This document shows, in pieces, positions 34,906 to 47,320 of a stretch of DNA of 64,000 nucleotides; positions within the stretch are counted from its first letter, which is position 1; each line of letters begins with the position of its first letter. The DNA comes from Ridgeia piscesae (Eukaryota; Annelida; Polychaeta; Sabellida; Siboglinidae), in the NCBI GenBank assembly GCA_025642075.2, contig JAODUO010000138.1, positions 62,001 through 126,000 of the forward strand, given 5' to 3'. Below the pieces are notes generated by a model. It did no database searches, was not told the DNA's origin, and saw only the letters and a program-made list of their open reading frames with translations. The position numbers were made by a program, and so were the translations under genes.

Positions 34906-37609
34906 TAGATCAGTGTGAAACACAACTGCTGCCCCACTGACACAAGCAGCAGAACAAACACTGACAACACAGACATGTGCCCACTCCAGATTTGGTGCTG
35001 TTATACAAGTTTGTATGTTACATTTGTTGACTACCAACATATCTTTTAAATTGCACTTGTTGTGGACAAACATGACACCTTCACACAAAACAATTAACAG
35101 AACTTTATGAAACTGCAGTGTTAATGGTTTGGCCCCCAGTCTCCTTGATGCCAGAATTCTGAGATCTGCGACTGACCATATTATATAATCGAATCCGCTT
35201 TATAATGAAACATGACTATGCAACGAATACTGGTTTGACTGCACACTAACACTTACACTGGTCTTAACACCACAACATATACTGGAACAATGGTGTACAT
35301 AACAACTACATATGGTACATAGCACCAGTGCTGGAACAGACCTACGGAGGGTTTATTCTAAGCAAAGATAATTTCAAAAGCCAACACTCTTATTTCTGAG
35401 AACAGTAATTTTCTAAAAACGGTGTGGGTTTGTAAAAAATTATGAAACACATAACCTGTTTATTACTTGTTTACTACTTGACATGTTCCCAAGGTTACTG
35501 AGTACAATGCACACAAGGAATCCCTCCAAATACCATATTTCATCATGGGCGGTCTCACAGCGGGATCCCCACAAACACAAGGACTTGGTTTTAGATAATG
35601 GAATGGTGCAATCAAAACCTGCACTCATGCTTAACTTGTTCTGTGGCATGCATACAAACATGCTCAGCATGCAAACATGCTCAGCATGCAAACATGCTCA
35701 TGTGCACATACAATTTATACAAGTACTTACAATAGTTTGCATTAGAAAACTGCAATGATGCATGAGCGCAAAGTTAAACTGCCTACAATCTTACCTCCTC
35801 CTCGAGTGCACGTTTTTTTTTAACTATGATGCTACAATTCAGCCAACCATTATGTTAAGAAAACAAATTTGATTAACTAAAAAACAACAACAATTCTGGC
35901 TGGGTGTGAATTGTGAACGAGACTTTGACGTGGAGATATGAAAATCAGGAGACAATTTGTTGTACTCTGAATTTGGTTTTGCATGTTTTCCCAAGTCTAA
36001 CTTAATTATGAAAATCACAAATATTAAATGGTTATGAAGATGCTGATATAAATAAATCAAGGTAGAAATAAAATTAAACAAAACATTTCTAGAAGAAATG
36101 CACTTAATTTTAAAGGATAATAAATTTATGAAAACAATTTTCAAACAATTATGTTAGTGCTAGCACTATACACATGACAAATCGCTCACGTTAAATACAC
36201 TGTATGTTTAATTTAGGGGAGTGATTTTTGCTTTTGCCTTAAAAATGACGCACGCATGCACGCACTCACACATGCACGCACGCACATGAACCAAATGGAA
36301 CACTATAGAAGTAGCTCGTCTTTCAAGAACATATTTACCTACTTCACTTCAAATCAACAAATGTGTCCTGTTCAAGTGACGCAAACTAATATTGACATTG
36401 TGTAATAACACGGTCAATACTGAAATGATAAATAGAAACTGTTACATAATTTAATTACCCCCGCCCCCCCCACACACAGATGTCACGCCACAGAAGTAGC
36501 TCATCCTTCAATCACATCTTACATATGACTTCAAATGAGCAGATGTTTACTGTTCAAGATGCAAGAACTGTTACACAATAAGTTCACACAGAACTCAAGA
36601 TATTGATCAATAACTTGGTCTCAACAGGTGTAAAGATGAACCTTTTTTAAATAATCATTGGTAACGCAGAAGAAGAAAACAGAGATGCACACAGTGCATT
36701 TAAACTAGTTAACATTGACACTAACTGGCTGAGAGTCTGCACAAAGTGCAGTTGTTTGCTGCACCAGTTGTTTCATCTGGACCTGTCAGTCCGGCATGTC
36801 ACACTAGGAGAGCCTTGGCAGATCAAGACATTTTACAGGAAATCCCAATATTTATGTTTGCCTATTTGTGTTTATAATGCCACCCGGTGACCCTGGTTAC
36901 ACCTTAGTTGGAACTAGACATTTTATTCAATTTAGACATTTTCACAGATAAAACAGAATTGTTAGAAGAGCAATTGCTTGTGTTGTGCTGGTCCAGAGCG
37001 ACTTAACGCTCACTGAGCACCATGTGGCTCCCTCTTACAGCCAAATCTGCAACACGATCATCCAGCATTCGTAGATTTTGCTGCCAACGTGTCAGAACTT
37101 TAGACTTCTGTTTGACTAGGAAAATCGGTGGGAATCTTCAGTTCTGCACAGCTCAGTGTGATATGTTATTAGTTAAAACCTCATTACTGCCACATAAATC
37201 GACATTAGAAATTAATTTTTTTAACAGCCCCTCAAAGCTCCAACCAGATACAACTAGCAGGCGGCAGTGTCCAGAACGTTTTTATTTGCCACTCACTATT
37301 ATTATTCGGCATAGTACGATGATTAAATCTGACCAATTTGGCATCATCCTGTTAGTTGGCAAACAACATGACACAATAAACAGTTCAACTAGTGTCAGCG
37401 GGTAAGCCGTAATGTGTGTTCAAATCATTTCTTCCACTTCCTAAACACTAGTCATGTAATATACTGTGCATATAAAGTATATATAGTGTACAGTATACCA
37501 GGCACCACTGGGCAAAAACAATTGAAACTTGTCAAAGGGAATTATTGGTTCAGTTTATATTCAGTGGTTCACAAAGTGATCTGTCAATGGGTGAACTTAT
37601 AATATAATC
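34906..37609. other. unannotated AT-rich DNA
   Basis: Contains an 18-bp repeat of about 2.5 copies (AACATGCTCAGCATGCA, 35655-35705), an ACGC/ATGC-rich patch at 36246-36290, and a 127-codon plus frame at 37022-37405 with no recognisable domain or codon signal. No gene supported. Confidence 0.5.
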
Positions 37610-38514
37610 GGTATCCAGACATTTCGGTAAAGGACACTTTGGTAATGGACGTTTTGGTAACTGACATTTCGGTAACAGGACATTTCGGTCACAGAACATT
37701 TCGGTAACAGGACATTTCGGTAACTGGACATTTCGGTAATAGGACATTTTGGTAACAGACATTTTGGTAATAGAACATCTTGGTAACCTACATTTTGGTA
37801 GCATGGCATTTTGGTAAAACCAATAAATATTCTATAAAGGCATATTTCTTTTAAAAAAAATACCTCTAGCTTCATTGGTTCAGGACAGTGGTTGTGGTCA
37901 GTTTTTAACACTGGATATGCTGGTAGCAAGTCTGTGTATGCACTAGCAGGGCAGTGCTTGCTTGCACGACATGTACAATGCCACCTTATCATGTAATTTT
38001 TCTCTGTATGCTTGGTATAGCCATTCCACAATAGCTTTGCTTTCCCCCTGGTTGTTGTTGATAGCTCCATGTTCACATGTATAGCTTCACCTTATGTGTG
38101 TCTGGATTTAAATGTGTCTTGCTAGCCAGTGATTTGCTGTAGTGGTTGAACACTTTAGCCACCACCACTGCTATTTGGAAGCCATGTTCCCTTCAGAGGC
38201 AAGCACTACTTTACACCTTGCCTGACTACTGGTAGAAAGCTAAGTTCCATGTCTGGACCATCCTAATTTACAAATGGTTCAACTGACTGACATCTCAACA
38301 GGTTACCTCCTAATATGGCAGACTGGACTCTGATTATTTTCAGTAGTTTTACCGAAATGTCTTAATTGTTACCGAAATGTCTAGTTACCGAAATGTCTAG
38401 TTACCGAATTGTCTAGTTACCGAAATGTCTAGTTACCGAAATGTCCTGTTACCGAAATGTCTATTACCGAAATGTCCATTACCAAAGTGTCCTTTACCAA
38501 AATGTCATGGATCC
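37610..38514 (-). mobile_element. Mutator-like DNA transposon remnant with tandem-repeat TIRs
   Basis: Left end 37610-37815 and right end 38346-38514 are inverted relative to one another. Each consists of about 10-11 units of 15-19 bp carrying ACATTTCGGTAAC or close variants. The outermost sequences correspond: GGTATCCAGACATTTCGG at the left against GGATCCATGACATTTTGG at the right in reverse complement, followed by the shared AAAGGACACTTTGGTAAT. Between them, the minus strand encodes a FLYWCH zinc finger. FLYWCH domains commonly accompany MULE transposases (family knowledge). No transposase core is present, so this is an internally deleted, non-autonomous copy. No clear target-site duplication was found. 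Confidence 0.75.
37862..38076 (-). pseudogene. FLYWCH zinc-finger fragment of a Mutator-like transposon
   Basis: The minus frame opens MNMELSTTTRGKAKLLWNGY and contains the FLYWCH signature: the aromatic N-G-Y near residue 18, W-x-C (IRWHC), a second Cys followed by A/P (KHCPAS), and H-x-H (DHNHCPEP) as terminal ligands. That gives the Cys2His2 zinc set within about 70 residues. FLYWCH domains bind DNA, and in transposons usually precede the DDE transposase. Here the frame passes straight into the left tandem-repeat TIR (open to 37597), so the transposase has been deleted. Start placement at 38076 is simply the first Met before the domain. Confidence 0.7.
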
Positions 38515-38895
38515 GACATACTGGAAAAGTGATCCACCAGAAATCTGCTGCTAAAGGGTCTTCATTTTAAAGGAGTTTTGTTTCTTCAGATTAAGAAATT
38601 ATAGTCGTCATTTTACCTATAAAAGTCTCCTTTCTCAAATATGAAATATTAGTTCACCATTCACTCAGTAGATGTCATCACCATTCACCAGTGTTGTTCT
38701 CAACTATGCCAGTTGACACGAAGACACCATTCATACCAGGCCCTCGGCACTCTTCAAGACATTTAACACTTTTTGGCATTTCACACATTATTTCTGGACA
38801 CTACTGCTTGGATCACATCTGTAGGTTTTGTTGTACATTCCTGTCAGAGTGAGCCACAACACTGGGGCCTAAACACACTGCCTGGTGACTGCTTC
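38515..38895. other. unannotated DNA
   Basis: No gene or repeat recognised between the transposon remnant and the 35-bp array. Confidence 0.5.
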
Positions 38896-40635
38896 ACAGC
38901 CCAACTGAGGGGTCTCACACACAGACCAGTAGAGGGGGTCAGAACCTCTCATACACTTGACCACTAGAGGGGTCAGAACCTCTCACACACTGACCACTAG
39001 AGGGGGTCAGAACCTCTCACACACAGACCAATAGAGGGCGTCAGAACCTCTCATACACTTGACCACTAGAGGGGTCAGAACCTCTCACACACTGACCACT
39101 AGAGGGGTCAGAACCTCTCACATACTGACCACTAGAGGCGGTCACAACCTCTCATACACTTGACCACTAGAGGGAGTCAGAACCTCTCACACACTTGACC
39201 ACTAGAGAGGGTCAGAACCTCTTATACACTTGACCACTAGAGGGGGTCAGAACCTCTCATACACTTGACCACTAGAGGGGTCAGAACCTCTCACACACTG
39301 ACCACTAGAGGGGGTCAGAACCTCTCACACACAGACCAATAGAGGGGGTCAGAACCTCTCATACACTTGACCACTAGAGGGGTCAGAACCTCTCACACAC
39401 TGACCACAAGAGGGGTCAGAACCTCTCACACACTGACCACTAGAGGCGGTCACAACCTCTCATACACTTGACCACTAGAGGGAGTCAGAACCTCTCACAC
39501 ACTTGACCACTAGAGAGGGTCAGAACCTCTTATACACTTGACCACTAGAGGCGGTCACAACCTCTCATACACTTGACCACTAGAGGGAGTCAGAACCTCT
39601 CACACACTTGACCACTAGAGAGGGTCAGAACCTCTTATACACTTGACCACTAGAGGGGGTCAGAACCTGTCACACACTTGACCACTAGAGGGGGTCAGAA
39701 CCACTCACACACTTGACCACTAGAGGGGGTCAGAACCTCTCACACACTTGACCACCAGAGGGGGTCAGAACCTCTCACACACTTACCACTAGAGGGGGTC
39801 AGAACCTCTCATACACTTGACCACTAGAGGCGGTCAGAATCTCTCACACCATTGATCACCAGAGGGGGTCAGAACCTCTCACACACTGACCACTAGAGGG
39901 GGGTGAGAACCTCTCATACACTTGACCACTAGAGGGGGTCAGAACCTGTCACACACTGACCACTAGACGCAGTCAGAACCTCTCACACCATTGATCACCA
40001 GAGGGGGTCAGAACCTCTCACACACTGACCACTAGAGGGGGGTGAGAACCTCTCATACACTTGACCACTAGAGGGGGTCAGAACCTGTCACACACTGACC
40101 ACTAGAGGGGGTCGGAACCTCTCACACCATTGATCACCAGAGGGGGTCAGAACCTCTCACACACTGACCACTAGAGGGGGGTGAGAACCTCTCATACACT
40201 TGACCACTAGAGAGGGTCAGAACCTCTCACCCTTGACCACTAGAGGGGGTCAGAACCTGTCACACACTTGACCACTAGAGGGGGTCAGAACCTCTCACCC
40301 TTGACCACTAGAGGGGGTCAGAACCTGTCACACACTGACCACTAGAGGTGGTCAGAACCTCTCACACCACTGATCACCAGAGGGGGTCAGAACCTCTCAC
40401 ACTGACCACTAGAGGGGGGTGAGAACCTCTCATACACTTGACCACTAGAGGTGGTCAGAACCTCTCACACCACTGATCACTAGAGGGGGTCAGAACCTCT
40501 CACACCATTGATCACCAGAGGGGGTCAGAACCTCTCACACACTGACCACTAGAGGGGGGGGGTGAGAACCTCTCATACACTTGACCACTAGAGGGGGTCA
40601 GAACTTCTCATACACTTGACCACTAGAGGTCTCCC
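38896..40635. repeat. about 35-bp minisatellite, about 50 copies, CTCF-core-like motif in each unit
   Basis: Units of about 32-38 bp: TGACCACTAGAGGGGGTCAG followed by AACCTCTCACACACT, with ACACTTGACC, CACCAGAGG and ATTGATCACC variants. Blocks of several units recur together, for example the CACCATTGATCACCAG composite at about 39850, 39990, 40125 and 40505. CCACTAGAGGGGG matches the CTCF core CCASYAGRKGGCR at 12 of 13 positions. Confidence 0.96.
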
Positions 40636-40639
40636 CGGG

Positions 40640-40740
40640 TGGTCTGGTGTATGAGGTTCTGGCCCCCTCTAGACCTAGTGGTCACATGTATGAGAGGTTC
40701 TGGCCCCCCGGTTGTCACCACTGGAGTGGGCAAGAACCTG
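40640..40740. repeat. inverted units at the right edge of the 35-bp array
   Basis: From about 40640 the same repeat appears in reverse complement for about two units (GAGGTTCTGGCCCCCTCTAG, then CTAGTGGTCACATGTATGAG), followed by another degraded unit. The array therefore ends in a head-to-head junction near 40630-40650. Confidence 0.88.
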
Positions 40741-43724
40741 TCACACACCTAACCACCCGCAGGGACAGATAAGTAGGCTACAGGTACAGTAACTGTTCCA
40801 AGTATACTTACTGTGAGGGAAGTGTCCTGTGGCTAGAGGTGTGGACTTCGTGAGAGAGGGTACTTTCACTAGGCAGGAAGCACCATGGTTATTGTTGTTT
40901 CCCACAAAGGATACCTGGAGGCTATTTGGGGTGAACAAAACTGCCAAAGTTACCAAACAGCAAATGATGAACTGGACAATACATGAGGACACCCTCTTGA
41001 TGGACAGTCCAGATGTCAACCACTCCCTCCGCCACTAAGTCACCCAGTGACACAGTGTCACACGGTATGACAGATCAGATGACAAAGCTGGACTTTAGGT
41101 TCAAGACAAGCAAAATATTTACGAAATCAGTACCATTCATGACACCAACTGCATCAATATTTGAACCAGACTGACCTGTTTACATGTTTACAGCTTGCAA
41201 ATCAAAATGTTTTATACAATCTTGGCTTACTGGCAAATTTATGCAACTGCGTATAATTAACTTGAAAAACTGCAGTAGGGATACGTCTGTCGGTGGCATA
41301 TGTATAAGCATGTTTACTAATCCTTGGTCCTTGCTAAGGCTGACTTGCACTTTCTTGACTTCCATCAACAGTCTGGGTCAATAACAAAACTGTGTCAGTC
41401 AGTCTTACTTTAGAAGTGCTGTTTACTAGAGTCATGACAGAAATAGTCAAACCTTATAAATGCTGCGTTGTCAAAAATAACCTGAGCCAACATCAGTCAA
41501 TACGTGCTGAGAACAAACAAACAACTTTGACAGCCAATGACAGTGTAAAGTGGATCACTCAAAACAAGCAGGAAATACAAACAGTGGAACTGGTCTAGAC
41601 TTGATGTAACATTTAACCATGGTCAGCATCTAACCACACACAAAAATTGATCACGGAGCATCTCAGAAAGTTTGTCCAATGTTTTGAGACAATCCCTAAA
41701 CCAGTAGCATCCTTGCTCCAGGTGGCATCTGGGCTTGTTGGCTTGGGTAGCATCCTTCTTAGTTACATTTACTTACACTGTTAGGGATCAAACATTGTCA
41801 GAGGCTATATGTAATTATGCTTAAGTATGCCTATAAATTAATTTAAATAAACAGAAACAGTTATGCCTGTGATGTTAATAACTCCAGGGTGTACATGTCT
41901 AAATGTTGTCCTGCCTGAATCCCATGCAAAGGGAAGGGCATGAATATGAACACAATACTACAGATACGGTGACATACAGTCAACATTTTGACATTATTTA
42001 AGAGACTAAAACTCATTTTGATCAATGACAGTTGTTGAATATTCATCCATATGAGTTTGCAATCAACATAATTCATATTTGGCACTACACGTGTATCACA
42101 TTAACATATACAAAGTCTGAAAGAAATGTATTAAATAACAAATTTATTTCACATTGTTTTTTGAAGTTGCATTGTGCGATTGCCACAGCCTAGTTCTAGA
42201 GATAATGCACTCATTATTATGAAGACTCAACTACCTTACTGTTTTCAATAAACTGGCTTTTCTTAGCTTTTCTGACCATGTCAAACTTGAACATCAGCTT
42301 CACAGATTCACCTCTATAATATCAATCTCCATGGTGTGTATTGACATTGAATTGAACATGCAGTTTTTCACTTTCCACCAACAGTCTGGGTAAATGCTGT
42401 ATGCTAGAGTCGACAACAAGATCAAAATGGCAAAAATACTGCAATGGCAAAATTAACCTGGTTCATGCAATACAAACTAAGAGCAAATAAATGACCACTG
42501 TTCAACAAAATTATTATGCACAACAAGAAGGATTTATTGACAAACATTCAGACTGGTCAAGCCATTGTTGTAAAGGGCAATCAATATCTGGCACGAGCCA
42601 GATTTAAGACACAAAACAGACCAGCACCAGCAACACCAGCTGGTCCCCGCTCTAGTCCGGTCTTCACCTTCCTCCCACTTCCGCAACTAGGGAGCAGCTA
42701 TTATTTATGCATAGGTCAAACACGATAATAACCAATGCCAGTGGGATGTAACATTGTCTATGTAAATCCACTTCACTGATTTCATATAACTTCAAAAATA
42801 TCATATATGTGAAATCACAGAGATTTATAAATATTATTAAAACTCCCTCCAAAAATGAATTTAGTTCATCTCGAATCAGGTTAGTGATGTTAAAATTAGT
42901 GTATATTTATGGTTTATGCGTTCATTTTGATCAAGGTTCCACATATTTTAATCAGGGGGTAATACCTTGATAATGGACCTGAGATACATTGCAAGAGTTG
43001 ACAGAATCATTACTGATGGCATCATAAACAAATTTGCATTAATAAGCTAGCCTGGCATATTGACTAGACAGATCTGATTGTTAAAAAAAATTACTTTGAA
43101 ATATGGTAAGTGAAACATGAAATCATTACTTTCAAATTATTGCTACATTATTTGACTGCCAAGTTATCATTTCTATAATCCAGCTGTCTACAATCTACAA
43201 AAACAACACAATATAATGGGAGATCACGGTACGCAAAAACCACATAAACAGACAATAAATCCACTATGCCAGATGAGCACATCTTTGCCACTGAACCCTT
43301 CTTTGTGTGTTGAGTCTGACCTGGAATTACAACACGTAAACAACAGCTTGACACAACAACAGAACACAACAGACAGAAAAAATCACCCAGTTAATATTAC
43401 TACGCAAACAAAGTAAACAATTTGTATATTGCCAGCAGCATATGCAGCACATACTACGTACTGTGACTACTGAACTTTGTCCAAAGATGTAAAACAGGAA
43501 ATGCAGACGTAGGAAGGAGTGGTTCGTTATCAATACAGAATGCACCCGTTTCTTACATGGCATACGAGCACAGACCACATCTACTAGTCCACAACGTATC
43601 AACAGCACTGTTCTATTAATATAAGTCACACCAAAAATAACCAGACACTGCAAGTTTATTGACCGTCATAAATGTTGTTATGGCCTACTCCAAGGGTAGG
43701 CCTCAGGACAAACATTTAGCATGC
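40741..43724. other. unannotated AT-rich DNA
   Basis: No gene supported. Two diverged direct copies about 1 kb apart share TCAACAGTCTGGGT / CCAACAGTCTGGGT and further matches downstream (about 41360-41530 and 42375-42510), suggesting an old duplication or a dispersed repeat. Confidence 0.5.
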
Positions 43725-45325
43725 AGTAGAACCTGTCTGAAGTGACCAGGGATTGTTTGTGATAGATGTGAACCTGTCTTGGGGAACAGGGATTGTTTGT
43801 GACAGAACTGAACCTGTCTTGCATGACCAGGGATTGTTTATGATAGATGTGAACCTGTCTTGGGCAATCAGGGATTGTTTGTGACAGAACTGAACCTGTC
43901 TTGCATGACCAGGGATTGTTTATGATAGAAGTGAACCTGTCTTGGGCAATCAGGGATTGTTTGTGACAGAACTAAACCTGTCTTGCACGACCAGGGATTG
44001 TTTATGATAGAAGTGACCTGTCTTGGGCAATCAGGGATTGTTTATGATAGAAGTGAACCTGTCTTGGGCAATCAGGGATTGTCTGTGATAGAAAGAACCT
44101 ATCTTGCACAACCTGGGATTGTTTGTGATAGAAGTGAACATGTCTTGGGTGACCAGAGATTGTTTGTGATAACAGTGGTGATTTTGTCTTTGGGAACAGG
44201 GATTGTTTGTGACAGAAGTGAACCTGTCTTGGGGAACAGGGATTGCTTGTGACAGAAGTGAACCTGTTTTGGGGAACAGGGATTGCTTGTGACAAAAGTG
44301 AACCTGTCTTGGGGAACATGGATTGTTTGTGACAGAAGTGAACCTGTTTTGGGCGATCAGGGATTGTTTGTGACAGAAGTGAACGTGTCTTGGGGAACAT
44401 GGATTATTTGTGACAAAAGTGAAGCTGTCTTGGGGAACATGGATTGTTTGTGACAGAAGTGAACCTGTCTTGGGGAACAGGGATTGTTTGTGACATAAGT
44501 GAACCTGTCTTGGGGAACATGGATTGTTTGTGACAGAAGTGAACCTGTCTTGGGGAACAGGGATTGTTTGTGACAGAAGTGAACCTGTCTTGGGGAACAG
44601 GGATTGCTTGTGACAGAAGTGAATCTGTCTTGGGGAACAGGGATTGTTTGTGACAGAAGTAAACCTGTCTTGGAGATCAGGGATTGCTTGTGACAGAAGT
44701 GAATCTGTCTTGGGGAACAGGGATTGTTTGTGACAGAAGTAAACTGTCTTGGGACAGGGATTGCTTGTGACAAAAGAATTGTTTGGAACGGGTTGGTCGA
44801 TTGTCTTGGGGAACAGGGATTGTTTGTGACAAAAATGAACCTGTCTTGGGGAACAGGGATTGCTTGGGACAGAAGTGAATGTGTCTTGGGGAACAGGGAT
44901 TGTTTGTGACAGAAGTGAACCTGTCTTGGGGAACAGGGATTGCTTGTGACAGAAGTGAATCTGTCTTGGGGAACAGGGATTGTTTGTGACAGAAGTAAAC
45001 CTGTCTTGGAGATCAGGGATTGCTTGTGACAGAAGTGAATCTGTCTTGGGGAACATGGATTGCTTGTGACAGAAGTGAATCTGTCTTGGGGAACAGGGAT
45101 TGTTTGTGACAGAAGTGAACCTGTCTTGGGGAACAGGGATTGTTTGTGACAAAAATGAACCTGTCTTGGGGAACAGGGATTGCTTGTGACAGAAGTGAAT
45201 CTGTCTTGGGGAACAGGGATTGTTTGTGACAGAAGTGAATCTGTCTTGGGGAACAGGGATTGTTTGTGACAGAAGTGAACCTGTCTTGGAGATCAGGGAT
45301 TGCTTGTGGCAGAAGTGAATCTGTG
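43725..45325. repeat. 40-bp minisatellite, about 40 copies
   Basis: The 40-bp unit contains GGGATTGTTTGTGACAGAAG and TGAACCTGTCTTGGGGAACA. The left part has 41-43-bp-like variants with GACC or CAATC at the junction. A marker AAACCTGTCTTGGAGATCAG occurs at 44661 and 44997 inside a longer duplicated block, and a damaged stretch lies at about 44740-44815. No stops occur in minus frames, hence an artefactual 462-codon minus frame. Confidence 0.97.
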
Positions 45326-46375
45326 GTCGACCTGTCAAACACAGAAAATATTCCTGTGTAATGTTATTCAGATGTGGGAAATCATAAATTATGTTTGATA
45401 CATATCTAAATAACTGCACATTTGATCATGAATGGTATTTAATTTCTATAAAATGTAGGTACCTAATCAGTAAGAAATGTATCTCTGAAACCTGTACTAC
45501 CATGTAATACAGAAACTTGTACATTTTCCCCATAAAATTCTTGACGAAATAACAATTGTTTGGCCAATTAAAATAATATGTTCACTGTCTTCGAAATAAC
45601 AGTACAACAGTTCACATTTGTTCAGGAATTTAGAGGCTCTAGTACAATATCACTACAATTTGAGTAACTTTTGTCTCAGCCTTCACCTTGGAATTGGTGC
45701 TAGCAGGTTCAGCAAGAATTAAAACTTACTTTGGAGCATTTACTTGCTACGTTTCAATCCGCCACCTGCATAGCAAGTCTCAACAAGGTAGACGCTGCAA
45801 AGTAGGCACTAAATCTTGCTGTCTATTCAAATTTTTCAAGCTACGGCAACTACATGGTATCAAGGAGACGGATTTGTACAAGTGGATTTTATTTATATAA
45901 CATTTGTCATTCTTAATAATTATATCTTGCACCAATCTTATCCAAGAAGAGGGTTTACAAATATTAATAACCACAACCAGCGTTCCAGTTATTATACTTA
46001 CACTTTGTTACACTTTGATGTCTAAAAATGATGGGAAAATCATTATTATATCTTTCCAAGGTCAAAATATTACCCATTGAAACAAACTCTGACGACGTGA
46101 CGTCTTTGTCACAGGACATGCCACAGCCCAGTGCTCTCAACAACACCACATTCTTGACAATTACACACTGGACTTATCTACAAAGACGGTATTTATGTGT
46201 GAATTCCTGTCATTTTGCCACGGTTGACCGACTTCTGTCGCACAGAGCAACGTGCATTGTTTGGTGCCACAGAAAGAGCAGGAAATGGGTCAGTTTTTTT
46301 ATATTCCACGAGGCGATGTGTGCTGGCTCGTGTCGGCAGTAAGTCTGTGGCTGCCACTCGCAGACTCCAAACACC
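45326..46375. other. unannotated DNA
   Basis: AT-rich. Frames of up to 104 codons without recognised domains. Confidence 0.5.
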
Positions 46376-46822
46376 AGGCCCTAAACACTAGGCCCCAAAC
46401 ACCAGACCCCAAACACCAGACTCCAAACACCAGACCCCAAACGCCAGGCCCCAAACACCAGGCCCCAAACACCAGACCTCAAACACCAGTCTCCAAGCAC
46501 TAGACCCTAAACACCAAATTCCAAACAACATACTCCAAACACCAGGCCCCAAACACCAGGAAACCCAACCAAAACACACACAACAACACCAGTCTCCAAA
46601 CACCAGATTCCAAACACCAGACCCCAAATACCAGACCCCAAACACCAGGCTCCAAACACCAGACTCCAAACACCAGGCCCCAAACACCAGACCCTAAACT
46701 CCAAACACCAGACCACAAACACCAGACCCCAAACATCAGACTCCAAACACCAGACTCCAAGCACCAGGCCCCAAACACCAGACCCAAACTCCAAACACCA
46801 GACTCCAAACACCAGGCCTAAA
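46376..46822. repeat. 14-bp minisatellite, about 31 copies
   Basis: 14-bp units ACCAGACCCCAAAC / ACCAGACTCCAAAC / ACCAGGCCCCAAAC, with a short interruption at about 46560-46590. Minus frames are open and Trp/Gly/Val-rich artefacts. Confidence 0.96.
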
Positions 46823-47160
46823 CCTTTTATGGTGGGTTGTTTATCCATTAGTGGAACCCACAAAATGTGACAAGACCAGCCATGTACAATAAAACTGTTC
46901 ATTTGAGAACTGATGTGCAGTCTACATAACAAAATGTGGGAAACCCCTTTCATCCTAAATATAAAAATAGGACATGGAACAAGCCATGAAAAACTTGTAT
47001 AGTTTGGCACGGTCCTTTATGTTTAGGGTGTGATGGCAATCGCTATTCTCAAGTCGCACTACTCAAATCAAATATGCTCTGTTTGCTATTAATATTATGA
47101 GTAAGTCAAGTCATAAAAGTCAACGAGTTTGTTGTCAGTCTTGCTGGCTGGGTCAAGGTT
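46823..47160. other. unannotated DNA
   Basis: Nothing recognised. Confidence 0.5.
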
Positions 47161-47164
47161 GTAA

Positions 47165-47320
47165 ATACGCTAGCGCCATGTGCCGCCACGCGATTGGTCA
47201 AAAACCGGGTCAGCCAATGGAAGCACTCACAAGTGTCTGGTGATGTTTACTGAGGCAAGCCTCGAGGCTAGGATCGGATTCCGCCAGCGTGCGCCTTTTT
47301 TCAGGCGGAATTTATGGCTG
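47165..47320. promoter_or_regulatory. small CpG-bearing segment with opposed CCAAT boxes
   Basis: CGCGATTGGTC (inverted CCAAT) and CAGCCAATGG lie about 25 bp apart, within a short CpG-richer patch (ACGCTAGCGCC, GCCGCCACGCG, AACCGGG). This resembles an NF-Y-type promoter or enhancer. No adjacent exon is recognised. Confidence 0.3.

Noticed and set aside
37022..37405. 127-codon plus frame
   Set aside because: Sequence resembles translated non-coding DNA: no domain, signal peptide or repeat structure, and no neighbouring exon.
37600..38525. Target-site duplication around the FLYWCH element
   Set aside because: The flanks (TATAATATAATC on the left, GACATACTGG on the right) do not match over 8-11 bp.
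28783..40635. CRISPR-like periodic repeats
   Set aside because: Units abut directly with no unique spacers, and the context is a spliced animal genome.
44031..45419. 462-codon minus-strand frame (and 132-138-codon companions)
   Set aside because: Artefact of the 40-bp minisatellite. No start context, no domain, and all minus frames are equally open.
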